A DNA stretch of 64,000 nt from Ustulina deusta. Its lineage: Eukaryota > Ascomycota > Sordariomycetes > Xylariales > Xylariaceae. The first letter of the stretch is position 1. Every line of letters begins with the position of its first letter. Of the stretch, positions 12,135 to 26,938 are shown piece after piece. Below the pieces are notes generated by a model that saw only the letters and a list, made by a program, of their open reading frames with translations, was not told the DNA's origin and did no database searches. The translations under genes were made by a program, and so were the position numbers. The stretch covers positions 682,001-746,000 of the forward strand of contig JAJNNX010000004.1 of assembly GCA_023159155.1 (NCBI GenBank), read 5' to 3'.

Positions 12135-15100
12135 TTTATTAATTATTTGTTTTAAATTTAAGTTTATTTAATTAATTTAATTTAATTATTTTTTTGCTTA
12201 ATATTTGTCTTATTTTAAAAGCTTATACTATAAATAATTCTAATATATTAAGGAATAAACTTAGTAGCTTTTCCTAAATTAACTTTACTTTAGTTTTAAA
12301 TAAGTTATTAATTTTATTAAAAAATACCTAGCATTTTTTTATTCCTAAAATAAATAAAAATATTTGCTAATTAATATTTATATTTATTATAGCATTAATT
12401 ATTTTATAAAGTTAAGTAATATTATAGGTTTTAGGCATAATATTATTTTTTTTATTTAGGTATTTTTTTTTTTGCTATTATAGCTTTTATATAAGCTTGC
12501 ATATTAAATATACTAATAGGGTCTAGAATTATAAGCACTAATAAATTGTTTAAAAAAGCAACTTAATTAATTGCTTTTAGTACTATAAACTTTTGCTTAT
12601 TTTAATATTTTTGCTATTTATTATATTAGAATTTTAAATAGTTTTTTTTAGCTAAAATATTAAGCTTTTATTATTTTATAAAAACTAAATTAACTTAGAA
12701 TTTTATTTTAAAATTAAACTAATTAGTTATAATTAGTTATTTAAGTATTAAAACAAGTAGTTAAGCTAGGTTATTTAAAATATTTCTATTTTTGCTAAGT
12801 TTTAAGTTTTATAATTAAGTTTTGTTTTCAAAATCTAGATCTTTTAAAACATAGTTAAATTTATATAAAGCTTTATAAACTACTAAAGCTAATAAAAAAT
12901 ATTTACTTAAATAATTATAATAAATCTATTTTTATTTTTTATTTTTAATATTTTATTTAGGTTAACTATAAGCAAGCAAATATACTAAAATATATATAAT
13001 AAATTAATATACTAAGCTTTAAAGTTATATTTTTTATATAAAACTCTAAAATTTTTTGCTTTTTTTTTTAATTTATAGTTTTATTATATATAATCTTTAG
13101 CTTTATAAGACTAGCATTTATATAAATTATTACTAGTGTTTTTAAAATTATTCTAGCTGCCTAATTAGTTATACCCCTAAAAGTTTAATTGTTATATTTA
13201 AGTAATAAAAGCTTTAAATTAGCTATTTTTATATTACTACCCGCTTTACTAGCTAATCTTCTAATAGAACATCTAACTAAAAAAAGTATAGTATTAATTT
13301 TAATTAATTAGTAATTATATTATTTTAGTTATTGTTTTGGTTATTTAAATATTATAAATAAAAAAACTTTTTATTTTAGCTATTAATTGTTTAATTATTA
13401 GATCTATATATATATAGATTATTAAAGGTATAATAAAAAGAGTAGTTATAAGTAGTTAGGTTAAAAAAATAACTAATAAAGCTTAGAACAGTTATATTTA
13501 TATAGCTTGCTAAATAAAATAAAATAAAATATTTAGCAATAGTTCTAAGCTAGTAGTACTATTTAGAAAATTTAATATTATTATTTATAACTAAAAAAAA
13601 GATTTTAAATTAGCTTATTATTTAAAAATATTTATAGTATTAATATATTTTTTTTATTATAAGTTATTTTTAGTAATTCTATATTTATTAAAAATATTTC
13701 TAAAATAATTAAAAAGGATTAATTTAACTAAGTTATATAAATAAAACTTTTTAAGTATTAAAAGGATTTTTTAGCTAAGTTTATTAACTAAAGCTATATA
13801 TTTAAAAAAAAATTAAGCATAATTTTAAAGAATTATTTTAGTATTTAAAAAAAGTTTAATAAATTATTTTTTTTATAATTAGGTTTGCTTAAAATTAATT
13901 ATTTTATATTTTTATTTTAAACTTATAATAGTTTAATTTTAATTAGTATAAAAACTAATAATATATTAAATTATATATTTTTTAATTATAATTTTTGTTT
14001 AGTATAATAACTAATTAATTTATTTAGTTTATAAAAGTTTATATAACTTAAAAAATCTTTTTATTTTATAAAACTATTTAGTTATATTCTTTTTATTAAA
14101 TTAGTTTTAAAAACAAAATATAAAATTAAAAATAAATAAACTAATAATATATAAAACTATAGCACTTCTAAAAACTAATTATATAAATATTAAAAGTCTA
14201 ACTAGCTAGTATTTATTAGTTTAATTATTAGTTAGTATAATATTAAAAATAAATATATTTATAATTAAAATATTTAAAATAAACCTTATTAAAAAAAGCC
14301 CAAAATTTTGCGGTTGTTTTAGAACGTTTAGATTATTTATTCTAGGCTACTAATTAGAACTATTAATATATAAAAATAATAAAATAATAAATATTTTAAA
14401 AATAAAACAATAGTTTTTAAGTTTTAATAATATTTTTTTGTTTAATATTTTATAGTTCTTACTACTATATAAACATATATAATTAGCGTAATATTTTTAT
14501 AAGTTCTTTATTAAAAGTTTATATATATTTAAGTTTAATAAATATATTAGCTTTTTTAATATAACTATAGTTAAGTTTTATATATTTTTTATAGATTTAA
14601 TAAAAGTAGTGTAGTACTATTAGTATTTTTATAGTTAGTTGTTCTAAAAACAATAGTTTTATTAATATTTTATATTTATTTAATTTTTATTATAATTAGT
14701 TTTTTGTTATTTTTATATTATATTATTAAATTATATTAAAAGTCTAGCTTTATATAAAGATTTATTAAAAAAAATATAACTAATTAGTATAATTAGTAGT
14801 TAGTTTTTATATATTAGATATATTAGTTAGAAATATTAGTTTTTAATTGCAAATTATACTTTAAAAAACATTAAATAATATTAATTTTTATTGTTTTATT
14901 AAAAATACTAATAAAATAGAGCAGGGCTCCTAATTAGTATATTATATATTTAAACTAACTAAACTTACTTAATTTTCTTATATTAGATTATATTTTTTAG
15001 TTTATAAATTTTTATATATATTAGGTCAAGATCTAATTTATAAATATAAATAAAAACACAATAATTAATTAATAAAAATAAATTTTTAATTCTTATTTAA

Positions 15101-15300
15101 TATTTTATAATAATTATTTATTGTCTATTTTATAAAAAAAAAAATCTTTTATAGCCTTAAATAAAAACGCGTATTTTTCATACTTCTTGTTCTATAATTT
15201 CCGAGGTCTTTAAGAATGCGTTCTATTCTATAACTAAGGACCTATCTTTTGTACGCGCGCACCAGCCCTACTGCAGTACTAATATTATAACTATTTTTTT
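12135..15300. repeat. AT-rich RIP-degraded DNA, no gene
   Basis: T-rich plus strand with the same texture as 1-3734. I could find no long terminal repeats, TIRs or conserved motifs. It is presumably older repeats mutated by RIP. GC content begins to rise at about 15160-15270, marking the edge of the isochore. Confidence 0.65.
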
Positions 15301-18430
<3,130 letters not shown>

Positions 18431-19515
18431 TTCCATGGGATACAGACTGATGGAAACGTTTTGACTCCTGTCAGCTTGGCCAGACCCTGTTGGACTTTGC
18501 GGTAGAGATATAAGAACTAGAATCAGGAACATATTTGTGAGGTAAATATTACTGGTCTGACGTAGACATACCCCATTCCATTCCTCGATCGGCCAGTCCC
18601 TACTATGACCGGGCTTTTCCATATTACAAAGCAATAGAAAAATATTCTCATGCTACGCCGCGACTTTCGTGGCAGAATCTGTTCCTTGTAGCCAGAATCT
18701 AGGTCACTGTGTGGCCGAGTATTCCATCTTGGCTGCAACTCCGCCCTCTATTTTGTCTCTTAAATTCTGTACCTACTTATATAGAATACTAAACGTCAGG
18801 CTTGCCCCCCTCTCATGACCTCACAGTTATAATAAACGGTTCACCATATAGTTAGCTTTATTATGATCCATGGACCCAATCCAAACGCGGCATTTTATGA
18901 TTGGCTTAAAGTCACGTCGCATACTGTAGTTCTAGAGCGTCTACCATGGTACATAGTAAGGTAAATGAAAAGGAAATCCCACCTGGCCGCAGCCCGTGAC
19001 CCATCCGTTCGCCGCTAGTACAGCTGAATGGATTCCCCGAAGCTGCTCATTTCTTCCTAATATTATCACACAGGAAGTATAGCAAGTCCATGAAAAATTG
19101 CCAGCGTTGCAGCCATCGCATGGTCCGAGAAACAAAGTTTACAATGGCTATGAAGGGGTTTCTTTAATTGAGACCCTTCTGCTGAATGTTCCAATTCATG
19201 ACTAGATTAAGGTATCATAAACGGCCAAGTATCTGGGAAACCTGCACCTCCAACACAACAAGTCTTGCCTTTTCTAATTCTATCGTGCTCGTCCTGCTGA
19301 ACTAATTATCCTACCCAACTCCCCAAGTTAACTACTTCTTATCTCGCTCCATATCCTTTTGGCCCACAGCCCTTCAAACCGATCTCATGACCATGTTCAG
19401 TCGTTCTTCTGTTGCTGCCCTTGCACTCCCATCTCCACGATGGCACTACCCCTACCACTGAACTAGTAATACCTTGTAAACTTGTGGAAAAACTTCTTTG
19501 CCGGCAACTGGATAA
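18431..19515. other. gene-free stretch downstream of GAPDH
   Basis: Ordinary base composition. It contains the GAPDH 3' untranslated region. I see no convincing coding frame, RNA gene or repeat. Confidence 0.45.
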
Positions 19516-19895
19516 CTATTCCAAGTATAATTCGTATCTTACTGTACGCTCGGGATGTATTGTGTCCAAGTAGTGATGTAAACAGAATCTGGCATCCACC
19601 TGAGACTTGAAAATGCTAGTTAGACGTGCGAGGCAGTACACGATACCCGTTATGTAAATAATACAATTGTTAACCCACGTGCCAAATAGGTTTCGCCAGG
19701 GGTATGTATTTGTTCGTGCAGCCTCCCAGAGCCGCTTCGACGTAGATGGCTCTTCCAGGATCTCCACGAGTAGTTTGAACTTGTCAATAAACCCCTCCGG
19801 GAGGCATTTCAGAACCCTGGCGTCCTGCTGGATATACTCGAGAAGCTTCTTTGCAAGGGAGTTTTCAGTGGTAGATCGTCTTCGTGAAGCAGGAG
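19516..19895 (-). pseudogene. decayed coding-like fragment, unknown family
   Basis: The minus strand reads a well-composed segment from about 19895 (APASRRRSTTENSLAKKL onward) through LLVEILEEPSTSKRLWEAA to a GTWVN region, ending at a stop at 19516. The upstream edge looks like a splice acceptor (TTTTATGCAG). There is no start codon at its head. The amphipathic, Leu/Lys-rich composition looks protein-like, but I do not recognise the family. It lies about 340 bp downstream, on the same strand, of the caspase-like fragment and may belong to the same broken gene. Confidence 0.3.
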
Positions 19896-20232
19896 CTGCA
19901 TAAAATGGTGATCAGAAAGGCGTGAAATACGCCCAATGATCTTCTAAAATAACCATCGGCTGGCCACCTAACTCAATGAAGGGCGGGAAATCGAGCCAGG
20001 GGAATCATGTATTATCTTTCATTAAATTTACGAAACAGATTCTTTGATATCATCGGATACTTTATGAGTCCCTCTAAATTATAACTACGATCGTATCCAT
20101 TATTTATTATATGCAGAAACGAACTAGTACATTACCGGCGGAATTGGTTGATCGAGTGTTTGAATATTACACCGAACCCTTCACTCACACGTCAATGCAC
20201 TTCCACGCCCGCCGCACCTTTCCTTTTATAAA

Positions 20233-20508
20233 TCATCCATGCTTGGCTTGAGACGTGGTCGTTTCAAGAGTCGAAGTCACATTAGAGTATGTTGGCCACT
20301 GATCCGATTTTTCGAGTGGCACGACTATCTTCGGATCAGGGCTCTTGCTTGCTGTTAAAATTTGAACATCTACCAAGCCCAATTTGCTCTTGAGACATTC
20401 CTTGGTCTTCTGATCATCTCGCACACAACTATTCCGGGGACTGTCCGTGTAGGCGTCAATGCCAACTAGGATCGCGTAATAATTAACAATGATGCGCTAG
20501 TCGTCCAT
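20233..20508 (-). pseudogene. truncated caspase-domain (clan CD, C14-like) protein
   Basis: Starting from an ATG at 20508 the minus strand gives MDD, an immediate TAG (CAG-to-TAG would fit), then NYYAILVGIDAYTDSPRNSC followed by VRDDQKTKECLKSKLGL and VQILTASKSPDPK. This is the first beta strand and N-terminal half of fungal caspase/metacaspase-like domains (xxALLIGI..Y...L..C..D). The frame ends at a TGA (20233-20235) just where the catalytic-His block, usually GDFVxIHYSGHG, should begin, and nothing downstream supplies it. Neither the catalytic His nor the Cys is present, so no peptidase activity is possible. Intact relatives are cysteine peptidase-like proteins sometimes tied to fungal cell death. 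The assignment is by motif only. Confidence 0.6.
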
Positions 20509-20763
20509 AATGATAGAGCGACTTTCCTTAGTTGCTTAGACGATGGAAAGTGTGTGGGTCGGTCGGCCTAACGTGCGCAATGGGTTGAAGATCATCGGGG
20601 AAGATGGGTATAATGAAGACTGTAATCTAGAAGAGGATGATGCAGAGTGGCTACGTGTAGCATCTCGAGTGCGTGGCGTTATTAGGCTCTGACACCAAGA
20701 GCTGGTGTTGACTTAGTACTCAGGCTCGACTACGGTCGAGGGGCACATGGCCCTGTTTAGGCT

Positions 20764-21033
20764 GTGAATGCAATGGACGAGTGTCCAGATGGTTTATGCG
20801 CGAGAACCGAAAGCAGAACGAGTGGGAAGCTTCAGCGACTAGGCGGGAGATTCGACGATAATGTTACGACCTTCTCCTTTCGCGATCCTCCTGGTGGCAA
20901 CTTTCTTGCCAGCGTTCGGCATAATGTCACACGAAACGGAAAGACTGCCGTCGTCATTGCGTCCAGGCCTGGTGCGCCTTATGGCGTTTCACAGTTCGAA
21001 CACACAGTCCAGAGTGTAGAAATTGTTGATTAA
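20764..21033 (+). CDS. short ORF, unrecognised (89 codons), possibly a remnant
   Basis: An open frame with balanced composition (NVTTFSFRDPPGGNFLAS and GKTAVVIASRPGAPYGVS segments). It has no signal peptide and no family that I recognise. It lies divergently next to the caspase-like remnant in otherwise decayed DNA, so it may be a leftover C-terminal piece of a gene. No splice-supported upstream exon was found. Treat as doubtful. Confidence 0.2.
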   Translation: MNAMDECPDGLCARTESRTSGKLQRLGGRFDDNVTTFSFRDPPGGNFLASVRHNVTRNGKTAVVIASRPGAPYGVSQFEHTVQSVEIVD

Positions 21034-23200
21034 ACGCCTGATCGAGTGGCGCGGGGGCTTCTTGGACGCGAAACTCGTGAAGCGTGTATGGTTGCGAAGG
21101 AACACCTCGAAGCTGAATCATCATCGACAAAGAGACAGATTGGGTAGCTTAATGAGACTATAAGTTCATCGAGTCAGAACGATTGAGGTGGCCAACCCCC
21201 TGCGGATCACCATGTCGCAGCCCATCATATGATAGAAATAACACGCCATTAAATAATGTCCAATTGCGTAAAACAAGAATGATTGCAAATATACCAAGTT
21301 ACCTATATTTAACAGGAACACACTCGTCTACATCGCCGTTTATTTCGTTAAACTCGGGGAGTTCTAGTCGTGCTACATTAAGAATATGCTAATGCCTTTC
21401 TTTTTATAGATAAATTTGCCTATAGGTCTTTTAAACTCGAGACACCCTCATGCCGGGAGCGGAATTGCACTTTCTCTCTCTCTCTCCGCGAAGTCAAAGA
21501 CTTCACAGCTAAATTCGTAGTTAGACCACGTGCTAAACTAACCGCCCGGTCACTTAGTAGCCAAACCTCTGAAGCCCTAGACAGCCGCCGTGCGGCAAAC
21601 TGGCTAACTAACTTGCTAATCGATTGGCTACGTACCTACACCTTCCTGAATGACGCTTTATAGAGGACTTCGACGCAATAGCTGTTGATTAAAAAGTGTT
21701 ATAATTGATTGACATCGTTTTAGGTAGCTTCCGCTACTTGTTTGTATGTATGGTTACGCTGTAAGCGTGGTGGTATTGCACAATCTAAGGAGACTTGATA
21801 ACATCCCCCGACTGAAGATGTCCTCCAAGAGCCCTTGTCCACCTCCGAGGAAGCTGTACCTGGTGGGATTGCTGCATCTGAGGCTATGCTTTCAATGTGA
21901 TGTTGATGGAGGTTATTGCAGATACTCTACGAGATCTAGTAATTAAGGAAAGGTTTAGCTACTGAGCGCCACCGGCCGTAATATAGTCTATTCTTTAAAA
22001 ACAGCTGTACTGTAGTATGCTTGAGAGCGAAGTATATTGTAGTGGTGACGTTGGTAACCCACATCCTGGCCACTACATCTTGGCTATTGAAATCAGGGAG
22101 GCTGATAATGCTGGTAGCTGGGTACACACTTCCACTATATATTGTAAAAGTATCATCTTACCTTTTAATACTTAAACTTATGGCTAGGTACAGACTGACC
22201 TATCCACCCATATATACGTCGCTATACAGGCCTACCTACCCACCTATATAAGGCTGCAGCCCTTTCCACCCCTGGGAGCGAAGTGCCGGTCGCTCGCGCA
22301 CGGCTGGTGGGAAAGGGGTGGGGAGGTGGGGGGGGAGGCACATATTGGTATCGCTAAGTCTGTATGGGTGGCTAGGTCTATATAGGCCGGTCAGTCTATG
22401 TGGGCAAGTTAGTCTGTATGGCTAGGCCTATATATACATCGCAGAAAACCTCCGGCGTCCTTTGCATACCCGGCCCGGGACTTGTGTAGGTCGTGGCGTA
22501 TGCTTAGGTAGGTAAGTATACAACTTGGGATGTGTTCAATACCTACCAATAATATAAAAACTCCTCCTATATTATCTAGATCACAAAGAATTTTACCAGC
22601 TAGCTACTGCGCTAAATTAAGCTACATTCTATTCTGATCGTTTCACTTCTCAATTAAAAAATTAGATATTTATGCTAGGAAGTGTAGATGTGGCCTATCT
22701 CCTAGCATATGGGCAAAGTGAGCAAGACTCTTATATCACTGGGCCTACTCACATTGCCTACTTCAATATCAATTAGTTCTTTTGGTCGTAATTGATTTCC
22801 TTGTGTCTACTCATGGCGTGTGAGATGTGCCCCTCAACAATGCAGCTATCACCCCATGTAGTGTACGCTAGTGAAATCGCGTAACCATTTTACCAATGAA
22901 AAAAGAAAACACCTAGGTATTATTATTAAGCCGCCGACTTGAATCCCGGACAAACCCCAGGGGCGTCCCATCAATCAAGACAACCATTGGAACAAGTTAA
23001 GGGAGGCTATTGCTGAGTCCAGCCCCTAAGAACAACAGCGGATAGTACTCATACTGGCTCTTTGAAGGACTTGAGAGTTACATGAACATTTGGTCCACCG
23101 TCACCGGACTTAATTGTCAAGTGCCGCGACCCACCTTACCGGCGACTCTGCCGTAATGAGATCGTAGCGCCGACACCTTGACCGAATGTGAACTACCTAC
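21034..23200. other. gene-free stretch
   Basis: No convincing gene. It contains a CT dinucleotide run (about 21473-21486) and many TAGGTA/TACCTA-type words around 22180-22520. There is also a degenerate inverted arrangement around a GC-rich hairpin at about 22258-22320, where GCCCTTTCCACCCCT pairs imperfectly with GGTGGGAAAGGGG. Confidence 0.4.
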
Positions 23201-23372
23201 ACTACCTACCATTCTCGTGGCATTGTTCCACGAATGCCACATAATGCCAAGTCGTGGTGTACCGGAATAATTCGCTAAGCTTTTGCTACCACCATACCCG
23301 CAGAATAGTAAACTTCTTGGGGAATTCTACGAAGCCACTAGTAGGCCGCGTTTTTCCTAAGCGGAGTATCAC

Positions 23373-23402
23373 AAGCCGGGGATGCCCAGGTATCCCCGGC
23401 TT
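23373..23402. promoter_or_regulatory. perfect palindrome with two CreA-type sites upstream of pectin lyase
   Basis: AAGCCGGGGAT (23373-23383) and ATCCCCGGCTT (23392-23402) are exact reverse complements around an 8-nt spacer. Each arm contains CCGGGG, which fits SYGGRG, the consensus of the carbon-catabolite repressor CreA/Cre1. CreA sites often act in pairs, and pectinase genes are classic CreA targets. It lies about 350 bp upstream of the pectin lyase ATG. The sequence match is direct; a regulatory role is inference, and it could simply be a stem-loop. Confidence 0.35.
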
Positions 23403-23755
23403 CTGCGCGCACTTTTTGGGTATAATCGGTTTCACTAAGCAGTGTCGAAACGTCAGCTTCATTTATGGGAACAACGCTGTTTATAATCTATAGGTGGAAA
23501 ATATGGCCACCTCCGGTCCTTGGAATATATTGATCCTAGTAATGTCGATTGTTCATAGCGCCTACACTAACTAGTGTAAAATTACGAAAGCAAGCGGTTC
23601 TATAACCCAATTCGGCGCTTAAACTGGATGTTTTGTGGCCATAAGCTGTTTAGGGCTAGTTCTAGGTATGAGTTTAAATAGTGTGAAGGAGCCTAAGATC
23701 TCAACCACGTTCTTAGGGCGCAGGCTTGACCATCACCAGCCCACCGAAGATTAAC

Positions 23756-25267
23756 ATGCGATCGCCATTTCTCGCTTTTTTGGCCTGTGCCTTTGTTGAG
23801 TATGCCTATGCGGCGGGTGTTACTGGTTCAGCAGAGGGCTTTGCGAAGGGGGTTACTGGAGGTGGAAGCGCTACTCCAGTGGTAAGCAATTGCGGCAGCT
23901 ATTTCCTCTTACTTTGGCAAATTTTAGAGGGAAAAGGGTCTCCTGAGAACCAATATCATGCTCTATAAGCTTCCCCCCGTTTCAGAACACGGAGAAAGGG
24001 CTCTTAATGATAAATACTGACCTCAAATGTAACGCAGTATCCTACCACCACTGAAGAGCTAGTGTCATACCTAGGTGATAGCTCTGCTCGAGTTATTATT
24101 CTTAACAAGACTTTCGATTTCAGAGGCACAGAGGGCACGGTTAGCGGCACTGGTTGCGCCCCCTGGGGTACCGATTCTGCTTGCCAGACGGCTATCAACC
24201 AGAATGACTGGTGTACGAACTACCAACCAGATGCACCCTCGGTCTCAGTCTCGTACGACCAGGCTGCAGTGTTGGGCATCACAGGTAATTAATTCAAAGA
24301 GTCACTTCTCCTATTTTGGCCATCTTGGGAGTACCAGCGCTCTTTTTAGAACCCAAATCATGTCTAAAAACTTCCCATGCTGGCCAAACCCCCACTATCA
24401 TACCCAATGACTATGGCTGACTTCGAGCGTTATAGTGAAGAGCAACAAGTCACTTGTCGGTGAGGGCAGCAGCGGTGTCATCATTGGTAAGGGCTTAAGA
24501 ATTGTCAGCGGTGCAACAAATATCATCATTCAGAATATTATGATCACCAATCTCAACCCTCAATATGTATGGGGAGGTGATGCCATCACTCTGGACAATA
24601 CTGATCTAGTATGGATTGACCACGTCACGGTGAGCACTTGTTTTCCTTTCCGATTCGCGATCGGAGTAGCACAAGCTAATATACCTATTAGACTTCACTT
24701 ATCGGCCGCCAACATATTGTGCTTGGGAGCGACGCTTCTAACCGAGTAACAATCAGCAACAATTTCATTGATGGGAGGACCAGCTGGTCCGCTACCTGCG
24801 ACGGCTATCATTACTGGAATCTATATTTCACCGGATCTAATGACCTCGTGACCTTCAAGGGAAATTATATTCTTCACACATCGGGTCGTGCCCCCAAGGT
24901 TGGAGGCAATACTCTTCTACACGCTGTTAACAACTACTGGTATCAAAGTAGTGGACATGATTTTGAGATCGACTCGGGTGCGAAGGTCCTTGTGGAAGGA
25001 AACGTGTTCCAGAACGCAGGCGACATGGTCGAGACAAGCAGTGTCGCAGGCCAGATCTTCACCAGCCCAGATTCCAGCACGAACCAAGCTTGCTCAACAT
25101 ATCTTGGCCGTACCTGCCAGCTCAATGCATATGGGAGCACAACAAGCTACACAGGTACGGATGAGAGTTTCTTCCAATACTTCAGCGGGAAGAATATCGC
25201 TTCGGCATCCGCCGCATCATCGGCACAATCAAGCGTTCCAAGTAGCGCGGGATACGGGAAGATCTGA
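23756..25267 (+). CDS. secreted pectin lyase (polysaccharide lyase family 1)
   Basis: Endo-acting pectin lyase that cleaves methyl-esterified homogalacturonan by beta-elimination outside the cell. Inferred exons are 23756-23881, 24038-24284, 24436-24629 and 24692-25267 (380 residues, matching fungal pectin lyases of about 380). The start at 23756 gives a signal peptide ([19 protein letters not shown], then [10 protein letters not shown]). Family blocks follow: [17 protein letters not shown] at the mature N-terminus, [64 protein letters not shown] and a C-terminal CSTYLGRTC disulphide region. The YVWGGDAI and WIDHVT blocks resemble Aspergillus pectin lyases A/B more than calcium-dependent pectate lyases. 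The last 25 residues are Ser/Ala-rich. An upstream in-frame ATG at 23726 would spoil the signal peptide. Confidence 0.93.
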
Positions 25268-25270
25268 TCG

Positions 25271-25907
25271 GCCAATGGTTCGAAACGCGAGCCCCTATTT
25301 GCAAACGCCCTCAGTAATACACCAAATATTACTTTTCAAAATTATGCAATAAAAAGTTTAATCTTGATTATTGTGAAGCTCAGTGCCACGTCTTATCATG
25401 AACTCAGACCCGGTTACTTGGTTGTCCTGGAGAAAACAAAACTCTGAGCAACATATCACCCGACGGGAAGAATGTTCATGAAACCCTCAATAAGGATTGC
25501 CATCATGTGTCTTGAACATTAGTTTAAATACAGTAGCACAAAAGAAGTCAGAGAGTACTAAAGTTATTGTGGATTAAGTTGAAAATAACCCTGAAAACCA
25601 GATTTTATGTCCATCTCAAATTGTTAATAAGAGCAAGGACCGTAGTAGCCCCTATTGGGCTGTGCCCGAGACGCCAACGTCACGAGATGGATTCGTTACC
25701 CGGGTATGTTCTGCCCTCCCGCCTCCCTAATTATTTTGTTGGTACGACTTAACTTGACCAATATCAGTGATTACCTTTTTGAACCACAGTGTCTCACTGG
25801 TTCACAAGTTGAATTTGATGTGAATATAAGTTGTAGAACTCCAAAGTTGCTTTTGTTCACAGCATTCGCATATGAGATTAGTAAGAGACTAGCTTGGAAC
25901 TCAAGGG
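25271..25907. other. gene-free stretch between pectin lyase and the small charged gene
   Basis: AT-leaning intergenic DNA. I see no gene, though a short last exon of the minus-strand gene at 25908-26258 could lie here (for instance near 25770-25800). Confidence 0.35.
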
Positions 25908-26258
25908 TTACTCACGCGAAGATATTCCGAATAGAGCTTCATGGTGTTTCTTGGCAACCTCGGCCTTCTTCCTTCTCTCCTCCTCGCGCCTTTTCGCACC
26001 ACGAAGCGCCTTTCGTTGATCTGATTCGGCTTTCAGTTTATCGGGGTCAGCTTTCAGCTTTTCTGGCTCAGAAGTGCTCGTAATGTCACTGTCATCAGTA
26101 AAACATTCTCGGAATTTAGATTGATACGGTTTCTTAGCAGCTCCGGCTCTCTTCTCGTTCTCGTTCTCGCGCCGTTTGCCATCACGAATGTCATTTCGTT
26201 CGTTTGACTCAGAAGTGTTTGTACTATCACTGTCAATACCCTCCTTCTTGTCGCGCAT
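25908..26258 (-). CDS. small highly charged hypothetical protein
   Basis: 116 codons from an ATG with a good context (CCAAAATGC), preceded by an A/C-rich leader containing CAACAAAACAACACG, typical of real fungal 5' leaders. The product is Lys/Arg/Glu-rich and probably coiled. It contains two related segments, GKRRENENEKRAGAAKKPYQ and AKRREEERRKKAEVAKKHHE, suggesting internal duplication, separated by a Ser/Asp-rich linker. There is no signal peptide or membrane segment. The terminal codons overlap GTGAGT (25915-25910), a consensus splice donor, so the ORF may continue through an intron into 25.6-25.8 kb. Function unknown. Confidence 0.45.
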   Translation of the reverse strand: MRDKKEGIDSDSTNTSESNERNDIRDGKRRENENEKRAGAAKKPYQSKFRECFTDDSDITSTSEPEKLKADPDKLKAESDQRKALRGAKRREEERRKKAEVAKKHHEALFGISSRE

Positions 26259-26938
26259 TTTGGAACTGAAAGGTGAAAATTTTCCTACTCTTTGTTGTTT
26301 GAAATTTCGTGTTGTTTTGTTGTGAAATGATTGTGGTTTCTCCTTTCTCCCTCTTTCTTGTTGCGGTCGTTGTCCTTAGCCCTTTGTTACCTTGTTTCTG
26401 CCGGGAAACGGTGGAGATAGGTTATTCTATACTCAAAAACAACAATAATGTTGTCTAGCTGAAAGAGAACGTGTTTCAAGAAGTGTATTGCGTTTATAGA
26501 CAAGGAAATTGTTATTTGAATTACTAAGGGGCAAGGTGGTATCAATACTCTCATACCAGCGGTTTTTTTATGCAATACATTAGGTCTCGGCTGAGCACTC
26601 GATCACATTATTTTATGAGCTTAGAGACTCCTTCGTTTCCTAATACTATAGTAATATAGCCAACATAGTGAAATCATTCTTTTAGAACTCAGGGGCTACA
26701 AGTTACGCAGGCTTAAATTTATGCCGAAGGTGAATATAATTATTTGTTGCTATCAATTGAGTAAGTAATCCGCAGATACGATTAAAATTGACTGGCTAAT
26801 AAGGTAGCTGTTTTAACGGATCAAACAAGATATTACCGCCAAATTCCAGAGCCGACTATCTCTGTTGTGCTATATATATGATGATTCCATGCCCAACGAC
26901 GTTTGACTCCCCTGGATTGTCTTCTGAAGAATATTAGA

